Shown here one piece after another: positions 56,855 through 64,000 of a DNA stretch of 64,000 bases. Below the pieces are notes generated by a model. It did not search any database. It was not told where the DNA came from and saw only the letters and a list, made by a program, of their open reading frames with translations. The stretch comes from Trematomus loennbergii (lineage: Eukaryota; Chordata; Actinopteri; Perciformes; Nototheniidae): positions 343,310-407,309 of the forward strand of contig JAAOOA010000324.1 in NCBI GenBank assembly GCA_012861695.1. The letters run 5' to 3'. Made by a program: the position numbers and the translations under genes. How positions within the stretch are numbered: position 1 is the stretch's first letter; each line of letters starts with the position of its first letter.

Positions 56855-57085
56855 AAGATGTGAAGGAACCTCTTCCAGCTTCCTACAACGATGTCGCCCT
56901 CGTGATCGAGGAAAGGATAGTCATACGTCACCTTGGTGATGTACCCAATGCTTTTAAGTTTCTCAGTTTCTGGCCATTTCTCAATGTCGAGTACACATGC
57001 TGCAGAGCCACTATTTCAAGTATACTACGTCATAGAGTGCTGGGCATTTAACATGCATTTAAACAGTCCTTCGGCGCCAATTATT
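56855..57085 (+). pseudogene. truncated copy of SAMD3-like fragment plus half foldback
   Basis: About 56850-56953 repeats 57688-57796 (VVEDVKEPLPASY, LVIEERIVIRHLGDVPNAF) with a few changes, then switches at tttaag into the left half of the foldback element seen at 58215-58410. Confidence 0.65.
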
Positions 57086-57099
57086 AAAAGTAATTGTTA

Positions 57100-57233
57100 C
57101 GACGGGATACAGGGGAAGGACCCAAAAGCAGGCGCCTGAGGCAGAGATTGATGCAGTTCAATGATTTAATAAACAACATGGTGGTACAAAGGCTTAAGGG
57201 ATAGTGAGGCAGGCAAGGGTCAGAGAAGGCAGG

Positions 57234-57270
<37 letters not shown>
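57100..57270. repeat. dispersed repeat with (CA)n
   Basis: Body gggaaggacccaaaagcagg and atgatttaataaacaacatg, then about 15 CA units at 57236-57266. A common fish retroelement-type repeat. The family cannot be named. Confidence 0.5.
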
Positions 57271-57271
<1 letters not shown>

Positions 57272-57395
57272 TATGAAGGAATCTATTAAGGTTAGCTGTG
57301 AACGTAGTGCAAATAACCAGAATGTCTTGTGGAGTGAGGGGGTTATATAATTCTGATAGCAACGAGCAATATTAATTTATCATGTGTTTTGGCAG

Positions 57396-57936
57396 GCATC
57401 GAACCAAAGGAAGAGGGCAGCAGTGTTGCAGGGCCTACCATGGTACATGAGGGAGAATCCTTCAACTATCATGAAGATGTGTGAGGTAAGCGCTGAAATG
57501 TCGTTCAGATGATACAAAAACGAGTTCACAATGAACAGGGTTACACTAGTCGTGTCAGGGGTCGTCTGTGTATGCACATATGGCAAAGCATCTCTAAAGC
57601 ACTTTCGTTGTTGTTTTTGTTTCTTTTTGCATGAAGCCAACGGATCCTGAAGAGGACGTCATCAAGGGAATGGTGATTGGAATCCTTTCAGTCGTTGAAG
57701 ATGTGAAGGAACCTCTTCCAGCTTCCTACTTTGATATCGCCCTCTTGATCGAGGAAAGGATAGTCATACGTCACCTTGGTGATGTACCCAATGCTTTTGT
57801 GAACCTGATGGGATTGCAGTACATGCTGAACCTTGACTATCCAAAAGACTTGAAATACACCTTTGAGGTGATTCAGCGCCTGTTCATGGGAATTGGGTTG
57901 GACTCGTGCACTCCCAGGGTCCACTCTCTAAAGTAA
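57396..57936 (+). pseudogene. SAMD3-like C-terminal gene fragment (two exons)
   Basis: Exon 57396-57485 (acceptor TTTTGGCAG, donor GTAAGC, 90 nt) encodes RAAVLQGLPWYMRENPSTIM. Exon 57637-57936 encodes PTDPEEDVIKGMVIGILSVV, IALLIEERIVIRHLGDVPNA, LNLDYPKDLKYTFEVIQRLF and stops at 57934-57936. This matches from memory the C-terminal region of fish sterile-alpha-motif 3-like proteins, which have expanded as mobile-looking multigene families. No SAM domain or 5' exons are seen, so it is a fragment. The acceptor of the second exon (gcatgaag) is poor. Confidence 0.55.
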
Positions 57937-57946
57937 ATTGCTCAAT

Positions 57947-58672
57947 TAGAGAGATGGCCTAGGAAGATGTCTCTGCATCTGTCCCAAAGGATGCATTTTA
58001 ATTTGTTGTCATTTGTCCACTGTTCTAAGAGGAAAACAAATGTATAGCCCCTCTGTGGGTCACACCAGTTTATTTTGTTTGCATTTTCTATTGCTCTATT
58101 TTGAGGAAGTGTCTGAGAGACACTAGTGTGTATTTTATGTTGTACAGCAACCATGTGGATATTTGGATATTTCAGTACTGTTAGAATGTTTTAATTTTCT
58201 GACTGACAGTTAAGTTTCTCAGTTTCTTGCCGTTTCTCAATGTCGAGTACACATGCTGCAGAGCCACTATTTCAAGTATACTACGTCAGAGTGGCGCAGA
58301 ATGCTGGGCATTTAACATGCATTTAAACAGTCCTTCGGCGCCACTCAATGACGTAGTATACTTGAAATAGTGGCTCTACAGCATGTGTACTCAACATTGA
58401 GAAACGGCCAGAGAGATGGCCTAGGAAGATGTCTCTGCATCTGTCCCAAAGGATGCATTTTCATTTTTTTGTCATTTGTCCACTGTTCTAAGACGAAAAG
58501 AAATGACTCTGCGGGTCACACCAGTTTATTTTCATTTTCTATTGCTCCATTTTGAGGAAGTGTCTGAGAGACACTAGTGTGCATTTTATGTTGTACAGCA
58601 ACCATGAACAGAGTGGATATATCAGTACTTTTAGAATGTTTTAATTTTCTGACTGACAGTTAAGTTAAGAGA
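57947..58672 (+). repeat. duplicated 3' segment flanking a foldback element
   Basis: 57947-58214 and 58411-58672 are diverged direct copies (agagagatggcctaggaaga through ctgactgacagttaag). Between them sits a foldback: arms 58229-58288 and 58349-58408 are 60-bp inverted repeats with two mismatches, extended inside by gagtggcgc/gcgccactc. Confidence 0.75.
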
Positions 58673-58679
58673 GATACCA

Positions 58680-59725
58680 TTTTCTATATGTTTTACTGCA
58701 TTTTACTGCAGCAACCCTGAACACTTACTCCTCAGAATGGACTCTGTTTAACAAGTCACTCAATTACAGTTTTATCCATGGGACAGTGTAATTTCAGTTT
58801 TTGAGCAGCCCAGAGCAAAAACAATGGTGTGTTAGAGGTGTTTTTTGTTTGGTCTACATGTCCCAAGGAAGGTCTTTATGATATGTTGACATCCATTGAC
58901 ACACTTATTTGAATTAAAAAGCAACACTGAACAGTTAATGAGTGTGCAGGTTGGAGTTCTTCATTTCTTCAGTTATTGATATTGTAATAACAGTCCTGAA
59001 TGAAATGTCTTTTCAGCTATTTTTTCATGTGTTAATATAGTTTAGACTAAGCTAGTTCTCATGTTGATTTATAGTATAACTTGTAGCTATTAGTTTGCTT
59101 GTCCTGGTAAGCTAACTTGGTACTAGAAGTTGAACAAACAGTTGTACATGTTGAGCCAACTTGATTAACACATTTTTAAGAACTCAATAAAATAAGTTAA
59201 ACCAACATCTTCTTAAGTTATCCTAACTAATATTTTCTAGTCCAAATAACTTGACACATGAAGTTGTGTCAACAGACTACAAGTTGTATCAACTAATTTA
59301 TTGAAGTGTAATAGACTTGACACTAAATGTTGAATCAACTTGACACAACTTAACTCAGTCAAAGCAACAAGATGACTTGACTTAGTCAAGTTGAGTCAAC
59401 AAATTATTTTTAACAGTGCAGGCTTACGTATTCAATATAAATAAAGCCTATGCATTTTACATTCACAAGAACCAGGTTTAAGTATACAAAATAAATATAG
59501 TTGATTTGGTGCATTCATTTAATAATGCATAACATTTATATATTTTGGTAATAATCTACTTTTATAATACATAACCACATTCCCCACACTAACAGCACTA
59601 ACAAAAAAGTAGTCATGCCACCTTGTTTCATATTTTAATGCATCAAGAAATCACAGTACACACCCACAATGTATACACTTGAAAAAGCAAATCAAGTCAA
59701 CTTGAAGACAATCTTTGTTTCAACA
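58680..59725. other. no gene recognised
   Basis: AT-rich. 59190-59410 shows many short repeats of aacttgac/gttgagtcaac type, a degenerate low-complexity repeat. Confidence 0.45.
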
Positions 59726-59727
59726 CA

Positions 59728-59977
59728 TTAAAGGTGGGGTAGGTAATTTTGGAGAAACCAGCTCGAGATCGCCAGAATTTGAAAATACACAACCGGAAAA
59801 AATCTGCCACTTCCTTACAGAGCCCCTCCTCCAACACACACGAACGCGCACATGACCAATGAGGGCACGAGATAAGTTTGTGCACAGATGGAAGGCTGAC
59901 AGGCAGGTAGGCCATCCAGTTATTTTAGCCGGCCGGCTCAGATGATTGGTCGTGCTTTTTACAGTATTACGGCTTCA
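59728..59977. mobile_element. truncated TTAA MITE (GGTGGGGTAGG family)
   Basis: The left end with TTAA at 59728-59731 is present. The sequence departs from the family after ttacggcttc, so the right third is missing. Confidence 0.75.
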
Positions 59978-59979
59978 AA

Positions 59980-60920
59980 TACAGATAAGGCCTGAACACC
60001 TTCGATGATGTCCATGACGCTGTTTATAATGCTGAATTATTCTTCCTTGCCAGGTGGAGGAGAACGCTCAAAACTTACATTTCCACTTCATGAACTGGAC
60101 ATGCTCGTTCACACCTGTAACACAAAATAAATGCACGTTAATTACCTTGATATTGACCTTCCACAAATATATTGGTATTAGCATTTATGTTTTAATATCA
60201 GCAGAGATGAAACAAATGGCTTTAAAAATTACAATGAAGACAATTATGCTTGGGGTGATTCAAATTTATATTTATATTTAATAGCAGTTGCCCCCTATTT
60301 CTTCAAATCATACCACAGCAGTGGCGAGTTTCATGCAGCAGAGCCATCAAATATGTCACTGTTTGTTGTTTTTGTGGTCTTTATTTATTGCTGCTGTGGC
60401 GTGATCCATGCATTAGATTTAAACTCAAGAGCTACTGCTATCCCTCTCTCTATCCCACGCCCACCGGCTCCCGACGCTCTCTCACCTGCTCTTGGTTGCC
60501 CACACACTACGTACATTACGCACCGCACTATTCCCGAAAAAGCTAAGCTACTCTCATGACATTTTGGTATGATACTTATAAAGTCATAGTTTGAATATCC
60601 GACACACGAAAATCCGAACGTTGCTATTGCTAATGGCAATTTAAGCTAGCAAACTAACCACTTAATTGTCCAAGCAAACCTAAATGTTGAAGTAAATGAA
60701 GAACTTTAGGAGCTCATAATGAAAACAAAATATTAACAGTTTAAAACAAACCCTTTTGCTAACACTTTAATATGTGTAGCTTTCTATCAATATTAGTAAG
60801 CACAACATCCACAGATAACTTCATACTCTTTATTTTTTCAAACCGTAGTAACAGACAAAGAATTAAAGGTTTTAAAATCATTAAAATGTACCTCCATTGC
60901 TGTCTTGCAGCAGAAATAAA
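59980..60920. other. no gene recognised
   Basis: AT-rich intergenic sequence. A frame at 60353-60559 is hydrophobic at first but has no splice or family support. Confidence 0.4.
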
Positions 60921-60924
60921 ATGC

Positions 60925-61435
60925 CCTCCGTAGAGCGTCCACACAGCAGCGTTAAACAAATCTTGGAACGCTTCTGCCCATTCACTTTGAATGGGGTGAC
61001 GTCACTTTGCCTCACTTTTCGCCGAACTGCATTGTGGGCAGCGAGCGGAGATTTCCAGGATTTTCAGGATTCAAAGTTGAGCAATGTTCAACTTTTGAAG
61101 CTGAGGTGGAAGCGTCAGCCAATCAAATCCCGTGTATGCAAATCTGACAGTTCAAGCGCTAGCCAATCAAACGCGTGTATGCTGGGAGAGACATACCGCA
61201 GGTCATTTCCTCATATTCCAAAACATGGAGGAGAAATGAGCGGTAGGGAATCACCCGGTGCTTTATGACCAGTCCCTATTTACCTACCGGGATACAAACC
61301 GGAGGAGCCAGGCATGGAGGGAGGTGGCAGAGACAGTGGTAGGTTTTCGCCTGTTTGGGGAGTTTATATCCAGTTTACTTCAAACTTTTTTGCTTCGTAT
61401 GTCGGGGGCGGGAGATTCATGTGATTGGTTGTTGG
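60925..61435. mobile_element. Harbinger-like MITE, one end lost
   Basis: Left end gtccacacagcagcgttaaa and internal blocks match 47942-48516 in reverse. After ttgattggttgttggtg-like sequence near 61433 it departs, so the right terminus is missing. Confidence 0.65.
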
Positions 61436-61499
61436 TGCCGCCTAGGAGCACAGGAGTAGCTGTAGCCCGGAGGACAAAGTTCGTTCAAGGAGCAAAACT

Positions 61500-62190
61500 C
61501 CCCGGCTCTCTGCCAGGACTCCGAAACAAGCATAAATAATGAAGAAGTCATTTAATACAAAGGATTTGTTTGTAATGGATCTGGCGTTCAACAAACAAAA
61601 GGATACGGAGCCAGATCCGGCTCTTCCTATCTTCGAGGCCCGAGGCAGTGGGCGCTGGCAGCCGGACACAGGAGCCACGCCGAAACGAGCCGATGGTTGA
61701 TTTCCAGAGCCCCCCGGCCCTCGATGCGGACACCCAGGCACTGAAGCCACACTGGTGAGTTTTGTGAATTGTCGTTTGGCAGGAGCAAAGGCTGGTAGGT
61801 GGGATGTTGATGCCGGGAGAATAGGACGGAGGCATGACAGCCTCACCTCGCCTTCCCCTCCGTCTCGCCTTCCCCTCCGGCTCGCCGTCCCCTCCGTCTT
61901 GCTCTCCAGGTTCGGGGCAGCAACAGGTTGTAGACCAGATTACCTCTGGTACTTGGGGATGCAGGGTACGGTGACAACTCCACTGTGCCGATCGATCCGA
62001 CAGTGATTGTGCCACCGAAGCACCTATATCCAGCAGAGTTTGGCGATCGTAGGAATCTGCCGATCTGACATTGCGTATGCACAACGATAAAAACAGATAA
62101 GCGACAAACAGGAGCGGTAGCGAGTGAAGACGACTAGCAGCCAACATAGGCGCGGCCATCTTGCTCTGACACCTGACGTCTGACACCCGC
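61500..62190 (-). mobile_element. LINE 5' fragment (CR1/L2-like), start of ORF
   Basis: On the minus strand a frame at 62186-61548 includes MAAPMLAASRLHSLPLLF and SADSYDRQTLLDIGASVA. A second frame near 61640-61530 reads CLLNARSITNKSFVLNDFFI, the usual opening of the endonuclease domain. The endonuclease and reverse transcriptase are cut off. YDRQTLLDIG-type N-termini are common in fish non-LTR retrotransposon proteins. Confidence 0.6.
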
Positions 62191-62199
62191 AGTTGGCCA

Positions 62200-63180
62200 C
62201 TATGTCATTTTTTAATAAACTTTATTGAAATCCAGGGGGAAAAACAGACAGCGCCATCAAGTGGTGAAACACAACACGTGGAGGAAATACAAACTGGAAA
62301 AAAAGCAAATCTATTAAAAGAAAAATGATTTAACCTGTTTTTTTTGACAGTTGCTCTAATTATGAATACATACAAATATATAATAAATAAAATAAAACGT
62401 AAAAAAAACAGACTAACATTTTGCAGATGAGGCATTAAAAACATCAAAAATCATGTTGCAAAAAATAAATAATGAATTCTGGGAGAAAATTACTAATTTA
62501 CTAAACAAACAAATTATCCCTTTTCAATATACCTGCAGTTCAAATAAAGACCATTAATTAAAACCCTAATGCAAAGTGATTGTAAGTAATTATAAAACAT
62601 TAAACAGTTTCTAATGATGAGTCAAAGAGTCTCTTTGTATCGACAACTTTAATGAGAAAATAGAAAACAAGTGTTAAGTTCACAGCTCAGATTATTACAG
62701 CAGCAAGAATCACATTTACTGAGAACACAGAAAACTAACGGCCGTCACAATGAAGTCAAATAATGAACATGAGATAATATTATATCAGAGTTTCACTAGA
62801 ACAATGTTTGTTCAAACAAAACAAGAACGTCACAAATGTACTTTATCACTTCTCATACCTAACGTGTCTTAGTGTTTTGAACATCACTTGAAGTAAAACA
62901 AAAAAAAGTACCAAAAAGCAACTCAAACCTTTGAATTGAACCAAAACATGGAATAAAAATGATTCAGTGAACATTACACACAGAGAACATTTGTATTAAC
63001 CAGAGCACTCACAAATAGAGCTAAGTGTGACAGCAGGATTTTGGGAGGTCTGAATGTATTCCATAAAAAACCTGTTTATTCGAACGTAAAGTCACTGTTG
63101 GTCAGCTTTACTTTTGGACCAAAGCAGGAGGAATGCTAGCTTGACTCAGAAAAGGATTAGATGGAGGCAAAGTGAGTGCG
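62200..63180. other. no gene recognised
   Basis: AT-rich sequence with short homopolymer runs. It could include a 3' UTR of a gene to the right, but nothing supports that directly. Confidence 0.35.
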
Positions 63181-63195
63181 CTGGTGGGTCTAAGG

Positions 63196-63560
63196 CAGGG
63201 GTGGGGAACCTCCGGCCATTTGGTACGGCCCTCGAGGTAATTTATAAACATACGCAAAAAAGAAAAAAATTAAAGAAATCTAGACCGTAAAAAAATTAAA
63301 CAAGCGAGTGCCTGTTTTTCCTGGCCACGGTCAGGGTCCTTGAACACAACACGAGCCTAACGTGTCATCACGTGGTATATGTCTCGTCTGACAGGGGTGC
63401 AGTTCTGACGGAGAGCACCAGAACGGCTCCGATACTTCAGAAATTGCAGTACCCATAAGGAGCCGTACGCATGCCGCAGTTTCAGCGTGGCTGTGTCTTT
63501 AGCTGAAAGCCCAGTGGCGATCTGTTCATCCGTCATACTGATCGTACAGTCAATACCTTT
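63196..63560. mobile_element. possible hAT-type element end
   Basis: Starts gcaggggtggggaacctccggcc, a terminus typical of vertebrate hAT families, followed by gtacggccctcgaggtaa. No opposite end or target duplication was found. Confidence 0.4.
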
Positions 63561-64000
63561 GTTGTTATTAGTATCTGGTTAGCTAGCTATGCTAACAAAT
63601 ATAAGAAGCTTTTTCTATAACCAGTGAGGTAAAGGCACATCTTTATATGATCATTATAGTTATAAAACACAAGAGAATAAAGGAAAAACAGCTATAAAAT
63701 ACTATATGACAATGATAGTAAAAAAAATGTGTCATTAATAAACAAGAATACAGTTTGAAAGGAGAGTGATTTGTAAAATATTCATAAAGAAAAATAAATC
63801 TGCTTACAGTTCTGTTTCATATGGGTGTTGAGCATTGAGATGTATCCATAGATCTCCTAATGTTGCGCTCAAAGTGCACCGGATTGATGCTTTTAACTTC
63901 AACATTTAAAAATAAATCTTCTCGGGGGACCCCAATAGAGGAGGTTAAGTCACACACCACCCCCCCCCCCACTTAAATCATGTTCACATGGATAGGAAAC
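63560..64000. other. no gene recognised at right edge
   Basis: AT-rich. A run of about 12 Cs lies near 63958-63970. Confidence 0.35.

Noticed and set aside
60353..60559. Possible leader-like hydrophobic frame MSLFVVFVVFIYCC
   Set aside because: No donor in phase, no downstream Ig or other exon, and it lies in unannotated AT-rich sequence.

Overview
The window is spliced vertebrate DNA. Genes are split into short exons with GT/AG borders and mostly phase-1 introns, and the sequence is full of minisatellites and short DNA transposons. The receptor families (fish Fc-receptor-like Ig proteins, butyrophilin/MOG-like V-set proteins, a ladderlectin/nattectin-like C-type lectin) and the repeat families point to a teleost, probably a percomorph. 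Species cannot be told from the sequence.

Layout. 0-5.4 kb: a minus-strand leader exon of a gene lying off the left edge (1111-1159), a 38-bp minisatellite in its first intron, and a TTAA-flanked transposon carrying a nested hAT-type element. 5.4-10.7 kb (+): FCRL-like gene A (leader, two Ig exons, candidate transmembrane and ITIM-like tail exons). 11.5-15.3 kb (-): FCRL-like gene B (leader, D1, D2, TM, short tail). 16.5-20.8 kb (+): gene C, a V-set receptor whose V exon is present three times in nearly identical copies and whose stalk micro-exon is also triplicated. 20.8-27.5 kb: repeats, including a broken hAT (ZMYM1/DUF4371-like) transposase. 27.7-34.2 kb (-): FCRL-like gene D (leader, D1, D2, two stalk exons, TM, tail). 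35.5 kb: a LINE ORF2 tail. 37.3-46.3 kb (-): gene E, a B7/butyrophilin-like receptor (leader, V, split C-type Ig domain, TM, coiled-coil tail). 47.2-52.7 kb (-): remains of a C-type lectin gene. 54.4-56.9 kb (-): a Crypton-like tyrosine-recombinase element. 57.4-57.9 kb (+): a SAMD3-like C-terminal fragment next to a foldback repeat. 58-64 kb: repeats, a LINE 5' fragment, and no gene that I recognise.

How it fits together. Genes A-E look like one innate/adaptive immune receptor cluster. All have phase-1-bounded Ig cassettes on a membrane anchor. A carries an ITIM-like tail, B and D have short tails without tyrosine motifs, and E has a coiled-coil tail. The cluster appears to be turning over quickly: exon triplication, in-frame micro-duplications in stalk, transmembrane and Ig segments, and several exons exactly one base short of a multiple of three. 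Those -1 events are either decay or base-calling/assembly errors, and this must be settled before calling the genes dead. All gene models are exon inferences from one strand of DNA without transcripts.
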